A stretch of DNA of 7,240 bases from Thiotrichales bacterium (GCA_027036095.1 JALVTA010000122.1:1-7240), one strand, 5' to 3'; numbered from the stretch's first letter, positions 1-7,240 are shown. Numbers and translations: made by a program. Notes: generated from the letters alone by a model not told the origin.

Positions 1-994
<994 letters not shown>

Positions 995-1012
995 TGCATG
1001 CACCCTTGTAAG

Positions 1013-1458
1013 CTATTCTTCAAACGCACTCCAGCACTGGGCGCTGGTGAAGCCGCGCCCCTGCAGAAAACGCAGACGCCGCGCCACCTCCTTCGGGTCG
1101 CGCGGCCGTTCGGTCGTACCGAATTTCTTTCTCAGCGCCTCGCGGGCAGTCTCAACCCAGGCGCCTTCCCCCACCGCCGCCAGCGCCTCCTCCAGCCGCC
1201 AGGCCTCATCCAGCCGGCCAGCCAGTCTGTGGCGGATCTTGGCCGGGCCATCCCCCCGGGCACGATATTGATCCACTGCGCTGTCGACAAAGCGCTGCTC
1301 GTCCAGCCAGCCGCGCTCGCTCAGGGCATCCAGCAGGACCTCGATCTGTTCGCCGTTCTCGGGAAAACGCTGCAGCAGGCGTTCACGCAGTTCGGCCCGG
1401 CCATAGTCACGCCGGGCCAGCAGGGTGACCGCCCGGTTTTCCAGCTCGGCCGCGCGGC

Positions 1459-1462
<4 letters not shown>
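1013..1462 (-). CDS. recX: RecX, regulator of RecA
   Basis: RecX binds RecA filaments and limits RecA's recombinase and coprotease activity. The protein is 149 residues, typical of the family. It is almost wholly helical and charged, fitting tandem three-helix repeats. Recognisable segments are RDYGRAELRERL (18-29), GWLDEQRFVDSAVDQYRARG (51-70), the following basic KIRHRLAGR (75-83) and a C-terminal ARRLRFLQGRGFTSAQCW (127-144). The ATG at 1462 overlaps the recA stop as ATGA. The frame stays open upstream inside recA to 1567, but those 35 residues are low-complexity Gly/Arg/Ala and antiparallel to nothing known in RecX, so I reject that start. No good independent Shine-Dalgarno is visible (only GGGG immediately before the ATG), so translation probably depends on ribosomes finishing recA. 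The gene ends with TAG, 18 nt before alaS. Confidence 0.93.
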
Positions 1463-2487
<1,025 letters not shown>

Positions 2488-2516
2488 TGCCGCTCTCCTC
2501 AAAATCCGAACCGTTT

Positions 2517-2546
2517 ATTATGACACACCCGCATCTTCGCCTTCCA
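2517..2546 (-). promoter_or_regulatory. Candidate recA-proximal promoter overlapping the SDR stop codon
   Basis: On the minus strand CATAAT (2522-2517) matches five of six -10 bases and overlaps the TAA stop of the SDR gene. TGGAAG (2546-2541), 18 nt upstream, is a weak -35 (three of six). Transcription would begin about 2510, leaving roughly 23 nt before the recA ATG. No LexA-like dyad overlaps it. It is the only promoter-like element I can see close to recA. Confidence 0.25.
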
Positions 2547-3387
2547 GCAGTCGGGTGACCAGCTCGCCATAGCCGTCACGATAGGTGGGATAGCGCAGCT
2601 CGAAGCCAGTGCTGCGGATGCGCCGGTTGCTGATGCGCTTGTTGGCGCGCTGCTGCCGCGCCGTCTCGGTCGGCTCCCGGTGCTCCACCTCGAGCGGCAC
2701 GCTCAGCTGCTCCGCCAGCCACTCATAGACCTCACACAGCAGCGCCGGTTCGTCATCCACGCCCACATAGAGGCTGTCCGGCGCCTCCAGATTGCGGATG
2801 TGCGCCAGCATGCGGGCCGCATCCACCACATGGATGCGGTTGCTGTAGACCCCTTCCATGCAATGGGCCTTACCCGCCAGCACCATGTCGATCAGATGCG
2901 CGCGTCCCGGGCCGTAGATGCCGCCGAAACGCACCACCGTGGCCGGCAGGCCGCTCTCCAGCGCCAGCGTCTCGGCTTCCAGCAGCGTGCGGGTGGCGAA
3001 ATTGCGCCCTTCGACCGGCGAGTCCTCGTCCACCCACTCCCCTTCACTCTGGCCGAACACCGAAGTGCTGGAGACGAACACGTAGCGTCTGACAGGGTGC
3101 CCCCTGAGCAGCTCGATGAAATGCCGTTGCGCCGAAACATAGGCCCGATAGTAAGACACATCATCATGGCGATCCGGCGAGAGAATGAAGAAGGCATACT
3201 CTACCGGCTCAGGCAGACTGATCGATGCACGCTCCGCCGCAGCCAGATCCACTGCTACAGGGGTGACATGTTCCGGCAGGCTCTCCACATGCCGCTTAAG
3301 CCCGATGATGCGGTCCCCCTGCTCGCCAAGCAGTGCCGCCAGCCGGCATCCCAGATCACCACATCCTGCAATTGCTACCGTCGCCAT
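2518..3387 (-). CDS. YeeZ-like NAD(P)-binding SDR / epimerase-family protein
   Basis: This 289-residue protein has a Rossmann fold of the atypical extended SDR type, resembling E. coli YeeZ. Its substrate is unknown. Visible features are the nucleotide-binding GCGDLG (8-13) after a short beta strand, SSTSVFG (106-112), RFGGIYGPGR (153-162), NRIHVVDAARM (183-193) and a C-terminal NKRISNRRI (249-257). The last of these is followed by a GFELRYPTYRDGY segment typical of this subgroup. The catalytic YxxxK of classical SDRs is not recognisable: where it is expected the protein reads RNFATRTLLEAE. Dehydrogenase or epimerase activity should therefore not be assumed. I chose the ATG at 3387 because GGA lies 6 nt upstream. 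A GTG at 3402 in the same frame lacks a Shine-Dalgarno. It sits 64 nt after gmhA and 30 nt before recA. Despite the heptose genes next door it does not look like HldD. Confidence 0.85.
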   Translation of the reverse strand: MATVAIAGCGDLGCRLAALLGEQGDRIIGLKRHVESLPEHVTPVAVDLAAAERASISLPEPVEYAFFILSPDRHDDVSYYRAYVSAQRHFIELLRGHPVRRYVFVSSTSVFGQSEGEWVDEDSPVEGRNFATRTLLEAETLALESGLPATVVRFGGIYGPGRAHLIDMVLAGKAHCMEGVYSNRIHVVDAARMLAHIRNLEAPDSLYVGVDDEPALLCEVYEWLAEQLSVPLEVEHREPTETARQQRANKRISNRRIRSTGFELRYPTYRDGYGELVTRLLEGEDAGVS

Positions 3388-3414
3388 GGTCTTTCCACTC
3401 ACGGATGAAACGAA

Positions 3415-3436
3415 GGCAGACTATGCCCGATCTGCC
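3415..3436. repeat. 6-bp dyad between gmhA and the SDR gene
   Basis: GGCAGA (3415-3420) and TCTGCC (3431-3436) are exact inverted copies separated by 10 bp. They lie in the 64-nt gap, 28 to 49 nt upstream of the SDR start codon. The dyad could be an operator or a leader hairpin. It does not fit CTG-N10-CAG, so it is not a standard LexA box. A six-base dyad can occur by chance. Confidence 0.35.
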
Positions 3437-3440
3437 GGCA

Positions 3441-3463
3441 AAAGAAAAGCGTCACGGCGTGAC
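3441..3463 (-). terminator. Weak intrinsic terminator candidate at the gmhA stop codon
   Basis: On the minus strand GTCAC-GCC-GTGAC (3463-3451) can form a 5-bp stem with a 3-nt loop. Two bases later comes the T-rich run TTTTCTTT (3448-3441). The hairpin includes the gmhA TGA. The stem is short, so termination would be partial at best. Its value is that it falls at the widest gap (64 nt) in the minus-strand cluster. Confidence 0.3.
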
Positions 3464-4018
3464 AAAATGCGCATCCAGCGCCTCGCACAGCACATGGGCG
3501 AGGAAAGCGTGCGCCTCCTGCACCCGTGCCGTCTCCCGCTCCGGCACGGCCAGCACGATGTCGGCCGTTTCGGTGATGCGATTGGGCCCTGCACCTGTCA
3601 GCCCCACCGTGGTGGCGCCGATCTCGCGCGCTGCCATCAGCCCGCGCACGACATTCTCGCTGTTGCCGGAGGTGGACAGGCCCACCACCACGTCTTCGGG
3701 ACGGGCCAGCGCCTCCACCTGCCGGGCGAAGACCGTATCGAACTCGAAATCGTTTGGATGCGCGGTCAGAATGGAGGTGTCGGTGGTCAGCGCGATGGAG
3801 GCCAGGGGCCGGCGCGTCTTCACATAGCGCACCACAAGCTCGGCGGCCATGTGCTGGGCGTCCGCCGCGCTGCCGCCATTGCCGAACCACAGCACTTTGC
3901 CTCCCTGTTCCAGGGAGGCGGTCACCGCATTGATCCACTGTTGCAGCGGTGCTTCCAGCGGCCCCAGCCGTGCCATCATCGCCTGGTGGCGCATCAGCGC
4001 CTGTTGAAAGATACTCAT
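3452..4018 (-). CDS. gmhA: Sedoheptulose-7-phosphate isomerase (phosphoheptose isomerase)
   Basis: GmhA converts sedoheptulose 7-phosphate to D-glycero-D-manno-heptose 7-phosphate, the first step of ADP-heptose synthesis for the lipopolysaccharide inner core. It is a cytoplasmic SIS-domain protein, here 188 residues (E. coli 192). Visible motifs are the phosphate-binding FGNGGSAADAQHMAAEL (45-61) and STSGNSENV (115-123), with ETARVQEAHAFLAH (162-175) near the end. Residues matching the known zinc ligands of GmhA are present: His56, Glu60, Gln167 and His175. They sit at a constant offset of 8 from the published Burkholderia enzyme numbering as I recall it. The ATG at 4018 overlaps the hldE stop as ATGA and has GGGAG 5 nt upstream. 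The preceding gene supplies the next enzymes in the pathway, so the two are almost certainly co-translated. Confidence 0.94.
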   Translation of the reverse strand: MSIFQQALMRHQAMMARLGPLEAPLQQWINAVTASLEQGGKVLWFGNGGSAADAQHMAAELVVRYVKTRRPLASIALTTDTSILTAHPNDFEFDTVFARQVEALARPEDVVVGLSTSGNSENVVRGLMAAREIGATTVGLTGAGPNRITETADIVLAVPERETARVQEAHAFLAHVLCEALDAHFVTP

Positions 4019-5433
4019 GCCTGCTCCCGGATGCGGTTGACAATGTCGGTGGTGGAAAAGCCGTCCCAGAAGGAGAGCACGCGCACTTCGCCGCCTTCGG
4101 CCTGCACGCAGTCGGCACCGGCAATCTCCTCCGGCCGGTAGTCTCCGCCCTTGACCAGCACATCCGGTTTCAGGGCGCAGATGAGCTCGGCCGGCGTATC
4201 CGCGTCAAAGGGGATGACCCAGTCCACGCACCCCAGCGCCGCCAGCACCTCCATGCGCGCCTGCAGCGGCACGACAGGACGGGCATCCCCCTTGAGACGC
4301 CGCACGGAGTCATCACTGTTGACCGCCACGATCAGGCGATCGCCCAGCTGAGCCGCCTCCTGCAGATAGCGCACATGCCCCGCGTGCAGAATGTCGAAGC
4401 AGCCGTTGGTCATCACCACCCGCTCGCCCCGGGCCTGGGCGGCACGCACCGCCTCACGCAGCGTGTCCACATCCGGCGCCACATAGCCCAGATGCGCCTG
4501 CTTGCGCCGCAGATGCTCACCCAGCTCGGCGGCGGTGACCACCGAGGTGCCCACCTTGCGCACCACCAGCGAGGCGGCTTCATTGGCCAGCCAGGCGGCC
4601 TGGCGCAGGTCATGCCCGGCCGCATGGGCTGTGGCCAGCACCGCCATGACCGTATCCCCCGCACCGGTGACATCAAAGACTTCCTGAGTCTGGGCCCGCA
4701 GCGGATAGGACGGCTGTCCCCTCTCCAGCAGCAGCATGCCGTGCTCGCTGCGGGTGACCAGCAGCGCCGACAGCGCCAGTTGTTCGATCAGCGCCTGACC
4801 GTGCATTTCGATGTCGGCCTCATCCCGGCAGGCACCGGCCACCAACTCGAACTCCTTCTGATTGGGCTTGATCAGCGTGGCGCCGCGGTAGCGGTCAAAA
4901 TCCCGTCCCTTGGGGTCCACGAACACCGGCACACCAGCGCGGCGTGCAGCCTCGATCATGCTTTCCACCTGCCCCAGCGCGCCCTTGGCGTAATCGGACA
5001 GCACCAGCAGATCATGGTCTGCAACCCGCTCGGCCACCTCTGCCGCCAGCACCTCGGCCGCCTCAGGCGGCGCCGGCTGCTCGAAATCCATGCGGATGAG
5101 CTGCTGATGGTGGCTGAGTACCCGCAGCTTGCTGATGGTGCCGCTGTCGGCATGCACCCAGGCGGTATCCACACCCTGCCGCTGCACCAGCTGCTTGAGC
5201 ATCTCGCCTTCCGGGTCACGACCGATCACGCCCATGAGCGTGACCTGCCCACCCAATGCCGCAATGTTGGTGGCCACATTGGCCGCCCCCCCGGCACGCG
5301 CCTGCTCGTCGGCCACATTGACCACCGGCACGGGCGCCTCCGGAGAAATGCGCCCGGCCCGTCCGTGCCAATAGCGGTCCAGCATCACATCCCCGACGAC
5401 CAAAATCCGTGTGGACGAAAATTCAGAAAGCAC
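4015..5433 (-). CDS. hldE: Bifunctional heptose-7-phosphate kinase / heptose-1-phosphate adenylyltransferase
   Basis: HldE (RfaE) phosphorylates D-glycero-beta-D-manno-heptose 7-phosphate at C1. After GmhB removes the 7-phosphate, it transfers AMP to give ADP-D,D-heptose. Both domains are intact (numbered from the GTG at 5433, 472 residues; E. coli 477). The N-terminal PfkB/ribokinase domain has VVGDVMLDRYW (12-22), GGAANVA (48-54) and the catalytic DVTGAGDT (254-261). The C-terminal nucleotidyltransferase domain has TNGCFDILHAGH (342-353), VKGGDY (427-432) and GFSTT (458-462). The start is uncertain. No suitable ATG exists, while TTG at 5445 and GTGs at 5439 and 5433 are in frame. GGAGG at 5439-5443 lies 5 nt before the GTG at 5433, which favours that codon. 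The gene is the first of the leftward cluster, overlaps gmhA by ATGA, and diverges from the pagL-like gene. Confidence 0.95.
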   Translation of the reverse strand: MLSEFSSTRILVVGDVMLDRYWHGRAGRISPEAPVPVVNVADEQARAGGAANVATNIAALGGQVTLMGVIGRDPEGEMLKQLVQRQGVDTAWVHADSGTISKLRVLSHHQQLIRMDFEQPAPPEAAEVLAAEVAERVADHDLLVLSDYAKGALGQVESMIEAARRAGVPVFVDPKGRDFDRYRGATLIKPNQKEFELVAGACRDEADIEMHGQALIEQLALSALLVTRSEHGMLLLERGQPSYPLRAQTQEVFDVTGAGDTVMAVLATAHAAGHDLRQAAWLANEAASLVVRKVGTSVVTAAELGEHLRRKQAHLGYVAPDVDTLREAVRAAQARGERVVMTNGCFDILHAGHVRYLQEAAQLGDRLIVAVNSDDSVRRLKGDARPVVPLQARMEVLAALGCVDWVIPFDADTPAELICALKPDVLVKGGDYRPEEIAGADCVQAEGGEVRVLSFWDGFSTTDIVNRIREQA

Positions 5434-5462
5434 CTCCACCTCCAAACTTTTGAAATGCCGCT

Positions 5463-5491
5463 ATTTTAGCAACCACGCGCACCGGCAAATT
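5463..5491 (-). promoter_or_regulatory. Candidate hldE-gmhA promoter (leftward)
   Basis: Read on the minus strand, TAAAAT at 5468-5463 matches five of six bases of the sigma-70 -10 hexamer. The position 17 nt upstream of it (5491-5486) reads AATTTG, a poor -35, so any promoter here would need an activator or rely on an extended -10. Transcription would start about 5456 and leave a leader of roughly 23 nt before the GTG at 5433, which is a sensible distance. It is one arm of an inverted repeat shared with the rightward promoter. This is a prediction from sequence only. Confidence 0.4.
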
Positions 5492-5499
5492 CTTAAAAT
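5470..5499 (+). promoter_or_regulatory. Candidate pagL-kdsD-waaA promoter (rightward)
   Basis: TAAAAT at 5494-5499 matches five of six bases of the -10 consensus and lies about 31 nt before the ATG at 5530. Transcription would start near 5506, giving a 24-nt leader that contains the GGAG at 5517-5520. No good -35 is seen at the expected 5470-5477. It is the mirror image of the leftward -10, and the two promoters would overlap across the same 25-bp centre. Confidence 0.4.
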
Positions 5500-5529
5500 A
5501 GAGCGTCCCTTTTCGTGGAGAAAGCGGAC

Positions 5530-6162
5530 ATGCGTCATCTGACTGCTCTGCTGGTTGCGCTTCCTCTGGCCGTATCGCCCGCACTGGCCGAGGATGACAC
5601 GGACACACTGATGAAAAATGCCGCCATCACGGGCGCCCTGCTCAGCTGGGGCGCGGTGACCCTCTGGGGCGACCGTCCCGCGGACGCGGCACTGTCCATC
5701 GGGCCGAAACGCCATGTGGGCGTCAGTGTCGGACAGGATGCCCAGTCGGGACTGGCCGGCATCATGGCCGGCTGGGATTTCGGCCACAACCTGATCAACC
5801 GCCACAACTGGCGCCTGCGTGGACAGTGGGAAGTGGACCTGAGCGGCTGGTGGGCCGATCACCGCCGCCGCAGGAACCAGAGCGGCGTCATGCTGGGGTT
5901 GACCCCCGTGCTGCAGTATGAATACCGCAGCGCTTATCGCCCCTATGTGGAATTCGGCATCGGCGCCCGCTATCTCTCCGACACCCATCTGGCCGACTAT
6001 GACAAGTCCACCCAGTTCCAGTTCGGCGACCTGATGGGCTTCGGCGTGTCGCTCAGGGACCTGCAGGTGGGCTTCCGCTTCCTGCACATTTCCAATGCCG
6101 GCATCGAGACGCCCAACCCGGGCACCAACTATTACTCCATCAAACTGGACTACGCTTTCTGA
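5530..6162 (+). CDS. pagL: PagL-like lipid A 3-O-deacylase (acyloxyacyl hydrolase family), signal peptide
   Basis: PagL enzymes are small outer-membrane beta-barrels that remove the 3-O acyl chain from lipid A. The start is the ATG at 5530, with GGAG 9 nt upstream. A GTG at 5515 in frame has no such site. The 210-residue product begins with a Sec signal peptide, with likely cleavage after PALA (residue 20). The family signature is FLHISNAGIETPNPG (184-198) with His186 and Ser188 as the expected catalytic pair. The sequence ends in alternating aromatic/hydrophobic residues with a terminal Phe, as in barrel proteins. There are two oddities. About 40 extra residues (21-60), including a hydrophobic stretch, precede the first barrel-like strand. 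Also, no Glu occupies the position of the third catalytic residue. The TGA overlaps the kdsD ATG by one base, tying it to Kdo genes. Family assignment is strong; activity is inferred. Confidence 0.88.
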   Translation: MRHLTALLVALPLAVSPALAEDDTDTLMKNAAITGALLSWGAVTLWGDRPADAALSIGPKRHVGVSVGQDAQSGLAGIMAGWDFGHNLINRHNWRLRGQWEVDLSGWWADHRRRRNQSGVMLGLTPVLQYEYRSAYRPYVEFGIGARYLSDTHLADYDKSTQFQFGDLMGFGVSLRDLQVGFRFLHISNAGIETPNPGTNYYSIKLDYAF

Positions 6163-7097
6163 TGAACCACCAGACCGTTGCCAGAGACGTCATCCGCATC
6201 GAGGCGGACGCCATCCGCAATCTGGAAAATCTGCTCACCGCCGACTTCGACCGGGCAGTGGACGCCATTCTGGCCAGCCGCGGCCGGGTGGTGGTCTGCG
6301 GCATGGGAAAATCCGGCCTGATCGGCAAGAAGATCGTCGCCACCCTGGCCAGTACCGGCACGCCCTCTTTCTTCATGCATCCAGGTGAGGCCTTTCATGG
6401 CGATCTGGGCATGGTCACCCCGGATGACGTGTTCGTGGCCATTTCCAACTCGGGCGAGACCGAAGAAGTGATCCGCCTGCTGCCCTTTCTCAAGGACAAC
6501 GGCAACACCGTGATAGCCATGACCGGCAACCCGGCCTCCACCCTGGCGAAGAACGCAGACTTCCATCTCAACATCGCCGTGCCGCAGGAGGCCTGCCCGC
6601 ACCAGCTGGCGCCCACCAGCTCCACCACCGCCACGCTGGTGATGGGCGATGCCCTGGCGGTGGCGCTGATGCAGGCGCGCAATTTCCAGCCGCAGGATTT
6701 CGCCCGTTTCCATCCGGGCGGCAGTCTGGGGCGCAAGCTGCTTACCCGCGTGCGTCATGAGATGAAGACCGACAACCTGCCCTTCGTCTCCGGTGATGCG
6801 CCCATGACGGAAGTCATCCACACCATGAGCGCCGGCCGGCTGGGGCTGTGCATCGTGGACGAGGGCGCCGGCATCATCACCGATGGGGATCTGCGCCGGC
6901 ATCTGGAAAACGATCCTGACCTGATGCAGAAGAGAGCGCGGGAGATCATGACGCCCGAACCCAAGACCATACATGCCGATGCCCGTCTGACCGAGGCGGA
7001 GGAACTGATGACCGCCAACAAGATCACTTCCCTGCTGGTGCGGGATGATCACGGCAAGATCATCGGCGTGGTGCAGATCTACGATCTCAACCGCTGA
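6162..7097 (+). CDS. kdsD: D-arabinose-5-phosphate isomerase (SIS + two CBS domains)
   Basis: KdsD interconverts ribulose 5-phosphate and arabinose 5-phosphate, the first step to Kdo. The 311-residue protein has an N-terminal SIS domain with GMGKSG (47-52), FHPGE-like MHPGEAFHGDLG (72-83), SNSGETEE (95-102), QEACPHQLAPTSSTT (142-156) and RFHPGGSLGRKL (182-193). Two CBS domains follow, from about residue 205. Residues aligning with the E. coli catalytic set are Lys50, Glu102, Glu143 and His184, each offset by 9 from E. coli numbering. The first CBS domain looks about five residues short before TDGDLRR (240-246), which partly explains the length below E. coli's 328. It could in principle be a KpsF or GutQ paralogue, but a following waaA-like gene favours the lipopolysaccharide enzyme. 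The ATG overlaps the previous stop (TGATG) and has no clear Shine-Dalgarno, suggesting translation by reinitiation. Confidence 0.94.
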   Translation: MNHQTVARDVIRIEADAIRNLENLLTADFDRAVDAILASRGRVVVCGMGKSGLIGKKIVATLASTGTPSFFMHPGEAFHGDLGMVTPDDVFVAISNSGETEEVIRLLPFLKDNGNTVIAMTGNPASTLAKNADFHLNIAVPQEACPHQLAPTSSTTATLVMGDALAVALMQARNFQPQDFARFHPGGSLGRKLLTRVRHEMKTDNLPFVSGDAPMTEVIHTMSAGRLGLCIVDEGAGIITDGDLRRHLENDPDLMQKRAREIMTPEPKTIHADARLTEAEELMTANKITSLLVRDDHGKIIGVVQIYDLNR

Positions 7098-7240
7098 TGC
7101 TGACGCGGCGGCGTTACAATGCCCTGCTCGCCCTGCTGGCACCGCTTTTCTGGCTGGCGGGGTGGCGCCGCTGCCGCCGTGCCCGCCGTCTCGGCCTCCG
7201 ATTGCCGGACTGTCTCGCCGCCCGCTTCGGCCACACGCCA
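7097..7240 (+). CDS. waaA: Probable Kdo transferase, first 48 codons (runs off right edge)
   Basis: WaaA (KdtA) transfers Kdo from CMP-Kdo to the lipid A precursor at the inner membrane. Only the N-terminus is present. It begins MLTRRRYNALLALLAPLFWL, followed by AGWRRCRRARR and ends in AARFGH. This matches the start of E. coli KdtA in layout: a Tyr and a hydrophobic membrane-anchoring segment, then a basic stretch and an (E/A)RxG motif. The ATG at 7097 overlaps the kdsD TGA as TGATG, with no clear Shine-Dalgarno, so coupling to kdsD is likely. The pathway context (arabinose-5-phosphate isomerase just upstream) supports the call. With 48 residues visible and none of the glycosyltransferase motifs in view, the assignment is probable rather than certain. 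Confidence 0.72.
   Translation, partial: MLTRRRYNALLALLAPLFWLAGWRRCRRARRLGLRLPDCLAARFGHTP

Larger units (their letters stand above)
5461..5501. repeat. 8-bp perfect inverted repeat in the divergent intergenic region
   Basis: CTATTTTA (5461-5468) and TAAAATAG (5494-5501) are exact reverse complements separated by 25 bp. Each arm contains the -10-like hexamer for one of the two diverging gene groups. The arms are AT-rich in an otherwise GC-rich window, and the GC-rich centre (about 5469-5489) would hold the -35 regions of both promoters. Confidence 0.7.

Noticed and set aside
2488..2502. An alternative recA start at the TTG at 2502.
   Set aside because: That codon overlaps the GAGGAG Shine-Dalgarno serving the ATG at 2487, and the extra residues (MRRAA) are absent from RecA proteins.
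2518..3387. The SDR gene as hldD (ADP-heptose 6-epimerase), suggested by its position after hldE-gmhA.
   Set aside because: HldD begins with a VTGGAGFIG-type motif and has a classical YxxxK. This protein has GCGDLG, no YxxxK, and the NKRISNRRI motif of the YeeZ-like group.
3949..5469. A 506-codon open frame on the plus strand covering hldE.
   Set aside because: It is the antisense shadow of hldE, whose kinase and adenylyltransferase motifs are intact. The antisense product is His/Gln/Arg-rich and resembles no family I know.
5461..6087. A 208-codon minus-strand open frame opposite the pagL-like gene.
   Set aside because: The plus strand has a signal peptide, a Shine-Dalgarno and the HxSNAGI signature. 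The minus frame has none of these.
6150..7142. A 330-codon open frame on the minus strand across kdsD.
   Set aside because: It is antisense to kdsD, which carries all its catalytic residues, and shows no plausible domain or start context.

Overview
The window is about 7.2 kb of compact, GC-rich bacterial DNA. It carries seven complete genes, plus one gene truncated at each edge. A lipopolysaccharide with heptose and Kdo, a PagL-type outer-membrane enzyme and the recA-recX-alaS order all point to a Gram-negative proteobacterium, most likely a gammaproteobacterium. The sequence alone does not support a genus.

From 1 to about 5433 every gene is on the minus strand. In transcription order these are hldE (bifunctional heptose kinase/adenylyltransferase), gmhA (sedoheptulose-7-phosphate isomerase), a YeeZ-like NAD(P)-binding short-chain dehydrogenase/epimerase-family gene, recA, recX and the 5' third of alaS. 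hldE/gmhA and recA/recX overlap by ATGA. The other junctions are 64 nt (gmhA to the SDR gene), 30 nt (SDR gene to recA) and 18 nt (recX to alaS). A weak terminator-like hairpin at the gmhA stop and a dyad just after it suggest a possible transcription-unit boundary between the heptose genes and the SDR-recA-recX-alaS group.

From about 5530 to 7240 the genes are on the plus strand: a PagL-like lipid A 3-O-deacylase, kdsD (arabinose-5-phosphate isomerase) and the first 48 codons of a gene resembling waaA (Kdo transferase). Each junction is a one-base TGATG overlap.

The two gene groups diverge from a short AT-rich region (about 5434-5529). An 8-bp perfect inverted repeat there supplies a TAAAAT -10-like hexamer facing each way. 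The heptose branch of inner-core synthesis (GmhA, HldE) is therefore transcribed away from the Kdo branch plus lipid A remodelling (KdsD, WaaA, PagL), possibly from one shared control region. GmhB, HldD, KdsA/B/C and the heptosyltransferases needed to complete these pathways are not in the window.

The content is mostly core housekeeping. No mobile element, CRISPR array, tRNA or rRNA gene is visible, and I see no convincing undescribed multi-gene system. The points worth a second look are the mirrored divergent promoter, a PagL homologue with an N-terminal extension and no Glu at the expected catalytic position, recA behind an SDR gene with no CTG-N10-CAG LexA box nearby, and a recA/recX overlap that leaves no room for an intergenic attenuator.
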